Below, piece by piece: positions 21,101 through 28,102 of a stretch of 29,464 nt of DNA. This DNA is from UBA7862 sp050872785 (GTDB taxonomy: Bacteria > Bacillota > Clostridia > Christensenellales > UBA1242), in contig JBNMHO010000012.1 in assembly GCA_050872785.1 (NCBI GenBank), positions 1 through 29,464 of the forward strand. The letters are read 5' to 3'. A model generated the notes under the pieces. The model saw only the letters and a program-made list of their open reading frames with translations. It had not been told where the DNA came from and did not search any database. Made by a program: the position numbers and the translations under genes. The stretch's first letter is position 1, and the number at the start of each line of letters is the position of its first letter.

Positions 21101-24100
21101 ATAGCAGTTTGTTGCATAAATTCCCGCACCGAAACTATCCGCTGAAGTGAGTGTGTTATCCTTGATTATTGCGTCTTTTGCAATAGTCAAAGAACTGTTT
21201 TCTTTTGCATAAATTCCGCCGCCATTTCCTGTTGCAGAGTTTTTCAAAATGCTAGCATGAGTAACTGTTGTGTTGCCGAGTGAGAACACGCCGCCGCCGT
21301 TTGTTGCAGTGCTTTCTTGAATTGCACTTTCAGAATATGTGAGGTCAATTTTAAGTTTGCCAGACACCAAAAGTGTTGCTCCACTTTCGACATAAATTCC
21401 ACCGCCGTTTGAGGTTGCACTGCAACTTAAAATCTTGCCCGCAAAGGACACATCGCCGCCCTCTGCAACATATATTGCTCCACCGTTTTTAGCATTGCAA
21501 TTTGAAATTGTTATACCGTCAAAAGACGCTTTTCCATACACGACAACCGCTCCGCCGCCAAGATCAGAGTTAAGATTTTCAAAGTAAGAAATTGTGCCGC
21601 CATTTACTTTTAAATTGCCGCTTTCTTGCACCGAAATGAAGCCTTTTTTGTGTGAAATTTTGTTGTCATTTGTGCCGTTTGCAGTGATGTTATTTAAGTA
21701 AACAAGACCTTTCTCGCCGACCAAAATTGCTGTGCCGTAGTTGGTTTTTGATGTGTCGCCATTTTGAGCAAATGTGCAGTTGTTTAATGCCACTTCACGC
21801 CTTGACACCGAGATGACATCGGAAGAATATCCCTCTGCTATGTCCATGTTGCCGCTGAATGTGCAATTTTCCAAAGTGCCGTCACCGAGGGAGCCACCAC
21901 TTGACGAGAAGATAAGAATTGCCCCATTATTTTTGTTATCTTTAAGGGTTGAATTTCTGATTGTTACATCGACATAATTGCTTGCTGCAACAACACCCGA
22001 GCCACCTGAAATATTGCCCTCAAAATCGGCATTTTCAATGGTCAACTTGTCGCTTGTAACATAGTTTGCTGCCGCTTGAGAGAATGTTTTTGCCGCATTA
22101 ACATAGTAGATTGACGACACAAGTTCCGCTTCATTTTCGCTAAAAGTAATGTTGCTTAGTGTCACAGGTGATGTTGCATAAATTGCCCCGCCAGTGCCAC
22201 TTGTCCCAGCCTTATTGACATTGTCAGAAGCCTTATTTTCATTAAATTTGATTGAGTTTTTGTCTATTCCAACAATACTTAACATAGAAAATTTTGCAAA
22301 GCCTATGCTAGAGATGGTGCTATCTGAATAGATTGCCCCGCCGTAGTTTGCTGAGTTTCCCGTAAATGTTGCAAGGACAATTTGTGCGGACATTGGAAGG
22401 TTGTAAGCCGTGCCTTGTGGACTTTGTGTGTTACTAACATAATCGCTGTATTTTAATGTAAGTTCGCTGTTGGCGAAATAAATTGCGCCGCCTTTGCCAA
22501 TGGTTTCTGAGAGGCTGGTTGAAGCAACGTTTGAAGAAAAGTCGCCACCGTCAATGGTTGCCACCCCGCAAGCATACACCGCACCGCCAGAACTTGCTTT
22601 GTTATTTGAAAATTGTGCAACGGTTGCCACTTTGTTTTCGTTTAGAATTTCAAAACAACTTGCCGAGTAAATCGCCCCGCCAGAACCTTTTGCAAGTTCA
22701 CCTTGTTTTGTTTCGTTGCCGTCAAAAATTGCTATGCCTTTTGCAGTTGTTATTTTTGTTGCTGTTTCTGATTGATATTTCTCGTCATAATAGCCTGCTT
22801 CTTCTCCGCCAGTGACTATTTGCACACAATCGCCCCAAATTGCACCGCCTTGAGATGTGTTGTTGCTTGTAGCACTATTTCCCTCAAATTTTCCGCCAGA
22901 AATGACGAGTTTTGGGGAAGTATGTTGACATTTTGTGATGTAATTTATGGTTTTAGGTGAGTTGCCATAGGAGCAAATCGCCCCACCTTTTGCAATCATA
23001 TCCCCGCCTAAAACTTTGTTGTTTTGAGCGTAAACGTTGGTGAGTTTAAGTGTAATTCCATTTGCCAAAATTGCACCGCCCCCAGCAAACAAGCCAGTGC
23101 CAGAAGCCGTCACAGAGTTATTTGCAAAGGTTGAATTTCTAATTTCAATTTCGTTATTATTATCATTTGAAGTGCTTGAAAGATAAACTGCGCCGCCGCC
23201 AACTGCAGCAGAAGTGCTACCCAAAACGTCCACTCCGTTGTCTTTAAACAAGCAGTTCAAAACAATACCAGAGCAATCTTTAATAATCAACGCCCCGCCG
23301 TTTGCCACGCCGTCATTGCTTACAAAACGACTATTGCTCAAAAGAACTCCGCCTGTCGAAGTCAAATTTTCAAGATACAAAACACCGCCGTTTGCGAAAG
23401 TGTCTGTGGAAGCGTTATCTGTTTTTTTATTGTTCCATGCAATGAAATTGTTGATTGAAACGGTTGAAGCCGCAGCCGTAATTGTGCCTTTAATTGCAAA
23501 TAACGCCCCCGAACCCGTTGATACATTTCGGTCAACGTCCAACTTGTTTCCGTCATTTACTTCGCCGCCAAGGGTTATGTTTTCAATCTTAACACTGCTT
23601 TGTGAATTGAGATTGACATTCGCAACACCATAGTGATAGGACTTGTTCCCCGTAAAAGTCAATGTGTTTAAATTAAAAGTAGATTTTGATGAGTCGTCAG
23701 TTTTTATAAGCAATGCACCAGCGATGTCAAGTCTTTCGGTGCTTCTTGCTTCGTTGCCGTAGAAATTTGTGCTTGAAATGTCAAAGTTTCCGCCAAAAGC
23801 CATGCCGTCCCCAGAAGGAGCAAATGCAAGTCCGCCAGCGTAAAGTCCTATATTTCCACTGAAGACGCAGTTTTCAAAACTAACACCATTCTCTTTTTGA
23901 TATTGCCCATTAACAAGCACCGCTCCATAGCCGCCCTCCGAAGCGTTGTTACTCACAAATTTTATGTTACTGAATTTGTATTCATACATACCGCTTGCAT
24001 TAACTATCATCGCCCCAGCAACTAACCCATTATTGCTGTGAGCAATATTCTTTTCAAATATTCCGACAGTTTCTTCTGATGAAGTTTTTGCAAGAGTTGG

Positions 24101-26962
24101 GTTGTTTTTATCGTCAAGCGAGCAATTATTCAAATAAAGTGTTGTTATATTTGAATGATTTTCTTTGAATACTGGGTTGTTTATGTTGACCTTGTAACCC
24201 GAAATGTAAACAGCATAATTTGAATAGACATTACGCTCTTGTTCTTTTTGTCCAGCATTGCCTTGCACGATAAGACTGTTTGAAATTTTAAAGTCCTTTG
24301 TGCTTGTTGTGGCTGCATAAATACTTGCCGCACCATTTGTTGCAAAGTTGTTGGTCATAATTAGTTCGTTAACTTCAAGGTTTCCTACGCAATATATGCC
24401 GCCGCCGTTTGCTGCCTTGCAGTTTGAAATTTCAAGTTTTGTGCCATTGACGGTTCCAGTTGAGTAAACATTTAATGCTCCGCCCTCGCCAGAAACATTT
24501 GTATTTTTTATAATACAATTATTAAATGTTGCAGTGCCAACAACATTCACAAGAGAGTGTGTTCGCTCATCATTTTGTCCGTCAAAAATGACATTTTCAA
24601 ATTTTGTTTCGTGATTGGAAGCCACTTCAAAAGAAAAGTCACCGCTTGTTTTAGAAGATTGAATAACTGTAGGATATTTGAAAACAAAATCATAATTGTA
24701 GGTTGAGCTAGTAGTTAATTTATCCTTGAAAAGCAATGTTGACATGTGACCGTAGTCAAATTTTTTGTCACTTTCCGAAGCATTACTCGATATATTTCCC
24801 GCAAGAATTTTTGCAACTTCAACATTCACTGCCGCGTTAGGGTTTCTGCCCGAATTAGAAAGAGCCTCGTCACTGACGCTAGCGGTTGTATATATAGTTG
24901 GGTTAGTTATTTTCTCCGCTGGGATAAGATAGACATTTCCTTCAAAGACAAGATAGAAAGTCATTACAAACTGCCCGTTGAGACTCGTTATGGTGTTTGT
25001 GGACGAGCTGTCTTTGCCACCTATGTAACTTGACACTGGAATAAAGGTCTTGTCATAATTGCTTGGTGTTTTTTCGATGTTGCCGTCAACATATGTTGCC
25101 CCAGCGAATGAGCCGTAAGTGATATTATAAACCCTAATTCCCGCCACAATGAAGCCTGACTCTGCAGACTTGCCGTCAACTGTTATGTTTGAAGTTTCAA
25201 CTGTGAACATTGTGCCGTAGTTTTCGTCAGTTTCACTTCCTTTTTGCTTAACGACAATGCTGCCGTCAACAATGCCGTCCTTTTGAATGTGAAGAAGATT
25301 TGGAGTTGTGTATGTTGTGTTTGCAGTGCTAAAATTAACTTCCCCGTTTAGTCCCAAAGGTTCGCCAACATTCAATGTGTCGCCAGCGTCAATGTCACCG
25401 ACTTTGCTTGAGTTTGCAAAACTGGACACATCAAGACAAATAACAGGACGCACACCGAAGATTGAATATTCATTAACACCACTATAACTCTCCCAGCCTA
25501 TCACCTCATTAGTGGATTGATTGGTTAATCTTGAAATAGTAAAGCCTGCATCGTCAATGAGATATCGATATTTTCCGTTTCTTTCATCTTGCTCACCATT
25601 GGCTAGTGCAAATTGAGTTTTATGAGCCTCTTTGATGTTGTTGCTATTTGCCTCGCTATAACTTAACAATCCAACTTTTGCTGCAGAGGAAGATGTGTGA
25701 GTAAATATTTGTAAATCGTCCATATTGTTTGAAAATGCAAAATTCACAAATGTTCTGTTGCTTTGATAAAAAGTGTCCACATATGTGCTTGAATCATTGG
25801 TGCAGGTTACATCAACAGAAGCATAACCATTAAGCCACCCCTTCAAAACACTATTGTCAAATGTCTTGCCATAACTGGAAGTTGCATTGTTATTGATAAT
25901 CCAACCCCTAGTATTCATGGCGTTTGAGTCAATCACTTGACTTGAAACAAGCATTTTATAATTTCCCGAGCCAGCATTTTGAACAGTCATATTTGCGTCA
26001 ACAACTGTCCATTCGATTGGCTTCACTTCATAAAGGAAAATTCCGTCTGGACCTGTTCCAGTTTCGGCGTAACTTTCATCAGCAGAAGTGTCTGTGTTTG
26101 TCGATTGAAATCTGTCGTAGCCATGAAGAGCAACAACTCTGTTTACATCGCAAACCTCTCCGTTATAAACTTTTTCATTTCTTGAAAGCATATATAGGTT
26201 CGACAAATCTCTATATGCACTGAGTTTTATTGTTGCCTCATTTGGATGCACGCCTGGTTGAGGATAGTTCGCCTCATTAGTTCTGCTTGTGTCAAGATAA
26301 ACTGTTTTTCCCGTATTGCTATAATCGTTCTTAGGAGTGCTTGGGCTGACGTCAACTTTGTAATATTTGTTCACATTGTCAACAACTCTATTGTATGGGT
26401 AAAATTTTGAACCAGCGGAGTAGCTAACATCGCCAATGCTAACTGGCTGCAAAAGCGTGTAATAGCCCGTTGTGTTGTCGTAGGATATTTGGTCGTTTGC
26501 GTAATCTTCTTTTGGGGCAAAGTAGCCAACTGTGGTGTTGTGCCAACTATAATCTGCCTTAACGGGAGTTGTTTCGTCCCCAACTTTGTGAGAGGTGCTG
26601 TAATATTCCTTAAGCAAGTTTTCAATTCGTCTTTTAATTTCCGTGTGAACGTTTACGCTGTTTGAATTGACTATGGTTGGAACAGTGACAGTTTCCTGCC
26701 TTTGATTGCCATCCGTCCACACTTTGGTTGTCGTCACCCATTCTGTAACTTTGATAACTGTGTCTTGAGGATATTCGCCAAAATACACCTTGCTGCCCGC
26801 TGTAAGACTATTTACTTGTGTAACACCCGAACCAGCGGCATAAGCGACCTTGCGAGGGGTGCTAAAAACTGCCGACAAACATATGCACGCCGACATAAGA
26901 CACAACCCCACTATTTTACATAGAGCGGTTAGTTTGTTTTTTGCGGAAATTGTTTTGAACAT
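18179..26962 (-). CDS. Giant membrane-anchored surface protein, DUF6273-like domain plus beta-helix
   Basis: 2927 residues. An AAGGAG box ends 9 nt before ATG 26962. Residues 1-42 are a Sec signal peptide with a KVAYA|AG-type cleavage site. About residues 54-514 resemble DUF6273: VYFGEYPQ near the start, WTVVDAN, VGLLSYSEA in the middle and FGVRPVICLD at the end. After a transition region, residues 774-2280 form a beta-helix with about 30 GGAIY/GGGIY motifs and many NCxF/FxxN turns. About 2520-2660 carry an Ig-like composite module (GTWSL, then YYACKFTPKQSSLY). A short second helix spans about 2670-2860. The end is a 22-residue transmembrane segment (about 2895-2916) and the tail KPKKPQTFDKN. 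There is no LPXTG: the nearest string is RPTTQ. Predicted to stand on the cell surface, held by the C-terminal segment. Ligand and function are unknown. It has its own promoter and terminator. Confidence 0.95.
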   Translation of the reverse strand: MFKTISAKNKLTALCKIVGLCLMSACICLSAVFSTPRKVAYAAGSGVTQVNSLTAGSKVYFGEYPQDTVIKVTEWVTTTKVWTDGNQRQETVTVPTIVNSNSVNVHTEIKRRIENLLKEYYSTSHKVGDETTPVKADYSWHNTTVGYFAPKEDYANDQISYDNTTGYYTLLQPVSIGDVSYSAGSKFYPYNRVVDNVNKYYKVDVSPSTPKNDYSNTGKTVYLDTSRTNEANYPQPGVHPNEATIKLSAYRDLSNLYMLSRNEKVYNGEVCDVNRVVALHGYDRFQSTNTDTSADESYAETGTGPDGIFLYEVKPIEWTVVDANMTVQNAGSGNYKMLVSSQVIDSNAMNTRGWIINNNATSSYGKTFDNSVLKGWLNGYASVDVTCTNDSSTYVDTFYQSNRTFVNFAFSNNMDDLQIFTHTSSSAAKVGLLSYSEANSNNIKEAHKTQFALANGEQDERNGKYRYLIDDAGFTISRLTNQSTNEVIGWESYSGVNEYSIFGVRPVICLDVSSFANSSKVGDIDAGDTLNVGEPLGLNGEVNFSTANTTYTTPNLLHIQKDGIVDGSIVVKQKGSETDENYGTMFTVETSNITVDGKSAESGFIVAGIRVYNITYGSFAGATYVDGNIEKTPSNYDKTFIPVSSYIGGKDSSSTNTITSLNGQFVMTFYLVFEGNVYLIPAEKITNPTIYTTASVSDEALSNSGRNPNAAVNVEVAKILAGNISSNASESDKKFDYGHMSTLLFKDKLTTSSTYNYDFVFKYPTVIQSSKTSGDFSFEVASNHETKFENVIFDGQNDERTHSLVNVVGTATFNNCIIKNTNVSGEGGALNVYSTGTVNGTKLEISNCKAANGGGIYCVGNLEVNELIMTNNFATNGAASIYAATTSTKDFKISNSLIVQGNAGQKEQERNVYSNYAVYISGYKVNINNPVFKENHSNITTLYLNNCSLDDKNNPTLAKTSSEETVGIFEKNIAHSNNGLVAGAMIVNASGMYEYKFSNIKFVSNNASEGGYGAVLVNGQYQKENGVSFENCVFSGNIGLYAGGLAFAPSGDGMAFGGNFDISSTNFYGNEARSTERLDIAGALLIKTDDSSKSTFNLNTLTFTGNKSYHYGVANVNLNSQSSVKIENITLGGEVNDGNKLDVDRNVSTGSGALFAIKGTITAAASTVSINNFIAWNNKKTDNASTDTFANGGVLYLENLTSTGGVLLSNSRFVSNDGVANGGALIIKDCSGIVLNCLFKDNGVDVLGSTSAAVGGGAVYLSSTSNDNNNEIEIRNSTFANNSVTASGTGLFAGGGAILANGITLKLTNVYAQNNKVLGGDMIAKGGAICSYGNSPKTINYITKCQHTSPKLVISGGKFEGNSATSNNTSQGGAIWGDCVQIVTGGEEAGYYDEKYQSETATKITTAKGIAIFDGNETKQGELAKGSGGAIYSASCFEILNENKVATVAQFSNNKASSGGAVYACGVATIDGGDFSSNVASTSLSETIGKGGAIYFANSELTLKYSDYVSNTQSPQGTAYNLPMSAQIVLATFTGNSANYGGAIYSDSTISSIGFAKFSMLSIVGIDKNSIKFNENKASDNVNKAGTSGTGGAIYATSPVTLSNITFSENEAELVSSIYYVNAAKTFSQAAANYVTSDKLTIENADFEGNISGGSGVVAASNYVDVTIRNSTLKDNKNNGAILIFSSSGGSLGDGTLENCTFSGNMDIAEGYSSDVISVSRREVALNNCTFAQNGDTSKTNYGTAILVGEKGLVYLNNITANGTNDNKISHKKGFISVQESGNLKVNGGTISYFENLNSDLGGGAVVVYGKASFDGITISNCNAKNGGAIYVAEGGDVSFAGKILSCSATSNGGGIYVESGATLLVSGKLKIDLTYSESAIQESTATNGGGVFSLGNTTVTHASILKNSATGNGGGIYAKENSSLTIAKDAIIKDNTLTSADSFGAGIYATNCYLYMSEAEISDNKFADGVANCVGGGLYASGMYFEAKDMIFSGNSASSQGGAMFVANGAVTLSYCTFTNNKASSGGAVYLQNCSSSFMSCDFSGNSATGYGRAIMIDNSGTSGVLSGEIVLQSCSFKDGGTPAENSTAKVYAICKSLVVSNCDFVENGTNTTATGGKISHLYAKANNVEILDSNFTRGLCAGGDSGVTISAENVWVERCTFLLNADGGLFLATNYGVIANSEFLSNKQNGGLKLNKLGDNSSSVEIIDTNFKNYYVSKDLYEVDGNISTSNGSAIYVASGVNLRLSGEINVTKNIVDISNETASGAIYVAEGGKFVITRGSKVVISDNIIHAAENHTSNLVFANENDTTFLEGGLLDGSSIGISVQNGNVVAQSPTNIPLETADINKLFSDDTQKYFSYSAEEKQLFVYSKSAEIQEKIVTATGGDNNVYAMTLSDITLLYSGMPKDGYKIDKSYFEVTSSGNKVDIVSMNFSLKIDGEFQEAVADSVTLTSKGSYIVGVAVTAVKVGENIVNISSDFSPLSGLADEIVVEIVGEYLYIISAPQGVVTAGNASSFKITQAGLVQRSSGQEVAGTWSLVSPESVTTSGYYACKFTPKQSSLYENKDSITGTMYVQVMYDKMYYMTVGGEAAIYADSEGTTKITAENFTDAMELLNDNGTFVFKTPYVVNNDENIVISKKINFVRQYNETNFAMIEVPEGKKLVITCTSGQALFEGQNDETQYPMFIINGSLTLGANVVVRNFKCNSYAASAVHGIICNNGTLVLQGCKIYNNEVILENSEDYTIGGVVYNGGTMNILGGEFYGNKATNGNGGFVYSCGELTVSGGTIKNNKSSCGAGLYVANGGSVMLSGGEITHNNAQNKGGGVYVAEGGKLNLGGTQILSNIAGTLGAGLYKAEGGTVMLASGEELSTSTIESVEALNSVEETRPTTQNNNWFVILCVIFMVIATAVFVFLLIKPKKPQTFDKN
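18390..18960 (-). repeat. Short membrane-proximal beta-helix block
   Basis: About residues 2668-2858 of the 2927-residue giant. About five repeats follow one pattern: (V/I)-x-GG-x-I-x-N-N then GAGLYVANGG or GGGVYVAEGG. The block is followed by a low-complexity S/T/E linker and then the transmembrane anchor. Confidence 0.7.
18990..19400 (-). repeat. Composite module copy 3 in the 2927-residue giant
   Basis: About residues 2520-2660. It shows GTWSL, YYACKFTPKQSSLY, a Y-Y-M-T-V-G-G connector with IYADS, then NDNGTFVFKTPYV and FVRQYNETNFAMIEV, directly before a short beta-helix. It aligns motif by motif with the two copies in the other giant (12740-13190 and 8215-8720), although the closing motif has diverged. 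Confidence 0.65.
20120..24640 (-). repeat. Main beta-helix block of the 2927-residue giant
   Basis: About residues 774-2280. Repeats alternate FxxN (FSNNKASSGGAVY, FTNNKASSGGAVY, FSGNSANYGGAIY) with GGA(I/V)Y or GGGIY and a following short strand. Cysteines recur at one register (LENCTF, LNNCTF, FMSCDF, LQSCSF, VSNCDF, VERCTF), as expected for a stacked residue in a helix. This matches the FxxN/GGA(I/L/V) rule described for chlamydial Pmp proteins. Confidence 0.82.
25420..26800 (-). other. DUF6273-like domain of the 2927-residue giant
   Basis: About residues 54-514 of the protein. The key positions follow the family order: YFGEYPQ opening, P-I-E-W-T-V-V-D core strand, Y-K-M-L-V-S-S-Q-V-I-D, F-D-N-S-V-L-K-G-W-L-N, V-G-L-L-S-Y-S-E-A and a closing G-V-R-P-V-I. 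The family is found in secreted proteins of Bacillota and has no established biochemical role. It is longer than usual here. Confidence 0.65.
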
Positions 26963-26971
26963 TTTGGTTAT

Positions 26972-26977
26972 CTCCTT
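26972..26977 (-). promoter_or_regulatory. Ribosome binding site of the 2927-residue giant
   Basis: A strong Shine-Dalgarno box, AAGGAG, on the minus strand lies 9 nt upstream of ATG 26962. It supports that start. Confidence 0.8.
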
Positions 26978-27031
26978 TTAGACTACCCATTTATTCTGCC
27001 CAACATAAATTTGTATTTTTCACTTGTCATG

Positions 27032-27046
27032 CGGGGTTCTGCCCCG
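27032..27046 (-). promoter_or_regulatory. GC-rich hairpin in the leader of the 2927-residue giant
   Basis: A 5-bp all G/C stem (27032-27036 with 27042-27046) has a 5-nt loop and sits in an otherwise strongly AT-rich leader of about 130 nt. It has no U-tract, so it is not an obvious terminator. It could be an mRNA-structure element, a protein-binding site or a fragment of a dispersed repeat. I recognise no known riboswitch here. Confidence 0.4.
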
Positions 27047-27072
27047 ACCATTTGTTCTTTTGTCTTCTAATA

Positions 27073-27097
27073 AGTAAAATTATTTATAATATTTACT
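27073..27097 (-). promoter_or_regulatory. AT-rich stem-loop at predicted mRNA 5' end
   Basis: On the minus strand AGTAAA-T-ATTA pairs with TAATTTTACT around a 4-nt loop: 10 bp with one bulged base (plus-strand position 27091). Its 5' edge lies 6 nt past the -10 box at 27103-27108, about where transcription should start. Its position matches the inverted repeat at 17923-17951 in front of the other giant. Confidence 0.4.
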
Positions 27098-27102
27098 ATC
27101 TT

Positions 27103-27131
27103 ATTATAATAGTATCTTCAAAATTTACCAA
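27103..27131 (-). promoter_or_regulatory. Predicted sigma-A-type promoter of the 2927-residue giant
   Basis: The minus strand shows TTGGTA (27131-27126), a 17-nt spacer and a perfect TATAAT (27108-27103). The predicted start is near 27096, giving a leader of about 134 nt. This is the best-spaced pair in the gap between the HU terminators and the gene. Confidence 0.55.
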
Positions 27132-27205
27132 ATAAATTACACCAAATTTTGACAAAAATTAGTAAAAATTTTTTAGTTTTTTCAAAATTCTCGTTTTAAA
27201 AATTT

Positions 27206-27227
27206 GATAAAAAAGTGATAAAAAAGT
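27206..27227. repeat. Tandem 11-bp direct repeat upstream of the giant's promoter
   Basis: Two exact, directly adjacent copies of gataaaaaagt lie about 75 bp upstream of the predicted -35 box at 27126-27131. They may be a regulator or upstream promoter-contact site, or a chance product of A-rich DNA. Confidence 0.4.
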
Positions 27228-27351
27228 TACAAAAATTTTAGGCTGAATTACACGATAAAAAACCTAGTAAAAAACTTTATAATACAACTGTAACTGCAAA
27301 GAAAAAATATGATAAAAATGCAAGAAAAAATTGCCATTTTTAGAAAAAATA

Positions 27352-27390
27352 AATCGCCAAAAGTTGGGCTACAAAAGACTTTTAGCGATT
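27352..27390 (-). terminator. Second hairpin after HU, probable back-up terminator
   Basis: Arms 27352-27363 and 27379-27390 pair over 12 positions with one mismatch around a 15-nt loop. On the minus strand the hairpin is followed by TATTTTTTCT. It lies 21 nt beyond the strong HU terminator, in the same direction. Confidence 0.5.
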
Positions 27391-27400
27391 ATCTATATAA

Positions 27401-27427
27401 AAAACAAAAAGAGAGCCTGAGGCTCTC
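27401..27427 (-). terminator. Intrinsic terminator of the HU gene
   Basis: A perfect 7-bp GC-rich stem (27411-27417 with 27421-27427) closes on a 3-nt loop. On the minus strand it is followed by TTTTTGTTTTTT. It starts 38 nt after the HU stop codon. This is a textbook Rho-independent terminator. Confidence 0.92.
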
Positions 27428-27464
27428 CCTTTGCAAAAACTACTTCGAATGATTGTCAGAACAA

Positions 27465-27737
27465 TTATTTAAGCATATCTTTGAAAGATTTTCCGAACTT
27501 GAAAGTTGGTGCTTTGGTTGCTGGGATTTTGATTGCTTTTTTAGTTTGTGGATTGACCCCAGTTCTTGCTGCTCTTTCTTTAACTTTGAATGTGCCGAAT
27601 CCTGCGAGGACGACTTCTTCTCCGTTTTTCATTGCTTCTGCGACTGTTGACACAAATGCTTTGTATGCTTCGTCTGCGTCTTTAAGTGTGAAGCCTGCTT
27701 TGGTTGCGATTGCACTAACAATATCACCTTTGTTCAT
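27465..27737 (-). CDS. hup: HU family DNA-binding protein
   Basis: 90 residues, the usual HU length. HU dimers bend and wrap DNA in the nucleoid. Residues 1-40 (MNKGDIVSAIATKAGFTLKD onward) form the helical dimerisation part. Residues 46-50 are the GFGTF turn. The basic DNA-binding arm runs through about residues 53-74 (KERAARTGVNPQT), with Pro63 at the position that intercalates between base pairs in HU and IHF. The C-terminus is FKFGKSFKDMLK. ATG 27737 is chosen because AAGGAG lies 7 nt upstream. A start seven codons earlier, at 27758, would add MKTRRKI upstream of that box and would break the family's N-terminus. It is monocistronic: terminator at 27401-27427 and no close gene upstream. 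Confidence 0.97.
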   Translation of the reverse strand: MNKGDIVSAIATKAGFTLKDADEAYKAFVSTVAEAMKNGEEVVLAGFGTFKVKERAARTGVNPQTKKAIKIPATKAPTFKFGKSFKDMLK

Positions 27738-27781
27738 AATTTTTCTCCTTGTTTTCAAAATATTCCTTAAAAGGTTACCCT

Positions 27782-27787
27782 AATATA
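27782..27787 (-). promoter_or_regulatory. Possible -10 box of the HU gene
   Basis: TATATT on the minus strand, about 45 nt before the HU start. The best -35-like hexamer is TTAGGA with an 18-nt spacer, which is a weak match. The rest of 27738-28102 is AT-rich DNA with no gene that I can see. Confidence 0.3.
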
Positions 27788-27934
27788 GCACATTTTCTCG
27801 TTATTTCCTAACAATTTTTCACATTTTTTTATTTTTTAGCACAAATATTGCACTTTTCCCCTCTTTTTATGCTAAAAGTAGCCTTTCTAGTCCAATTTTT
27901 GCCCAAAAACCACTTTTTAAACCCTAATCTCAAT

Positions 27935-27972
27935 AAAAAACCCCAAACTGCACTCATAAAGCACATTTTGGG
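27935..27972 (-). terminator. Intrinsic terminator of the degV gene
   Basis: Arms 27942-27947 (cccaaa) and 27967-27972 (tttggg) pair perfectly, and further partial pairing extends toward the loop. On the minus strand the hairpin is followed by GTTTTTTATTG. It lies about 130 nt after the degV stop and before the HU promoter, so it most likely ends the degV transcript. Confidence 0.65.
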
Positions 27973-28102
27973 AGTTTTATATGTTTTAATATATTATTTA
28001 ACTTTCTTTTATTATTGTTTGCCGCAATAATTATAAAATGAATTATTTTTACATACTTTTTATAAAATCTAATATAAATTTATCTTAAAAATGGCTTTTA
28101 TC

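Noticed and set aside
7846..24640. CRISPR-like regularity of ccgccg/attgc clusters on the plus strand
   Set aside because: These are codons of GGAI-type protein repeats in a continuous frame. Spacing and sequence vary and there are no exact repeat/spacer units.
27241..27300. Possible plus-strand small RNA starting after TATAAT at 27278-27283
   Set aside because: There is no -35 box at 16-18 nt, and no terminator with a U-tract in the plus direction. The hairpins here have their T-runs on the minus strand.
27309..27452. 47-codon plus-strand frame with TATAAT at 27278-27283 upstream
   Set aside because: It overlaps both terminator hairpins of the HU gene and has no good RBS, no spaced -35 box and no known family. 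Low-complexity A-rich DNA easily gives such a frame.
27738..27758. Upstream ATG that would lengthen HU by seven residues
   Set aside because: The Shine-Dalgarno box lies inside this extension, and the HU family begins with MNK at 27737.
27481..27783. 100-codon plus-strand frame opposite HU
   Set aside because: It is a shadow of the HU gene, which has a full family match on the minus strand.
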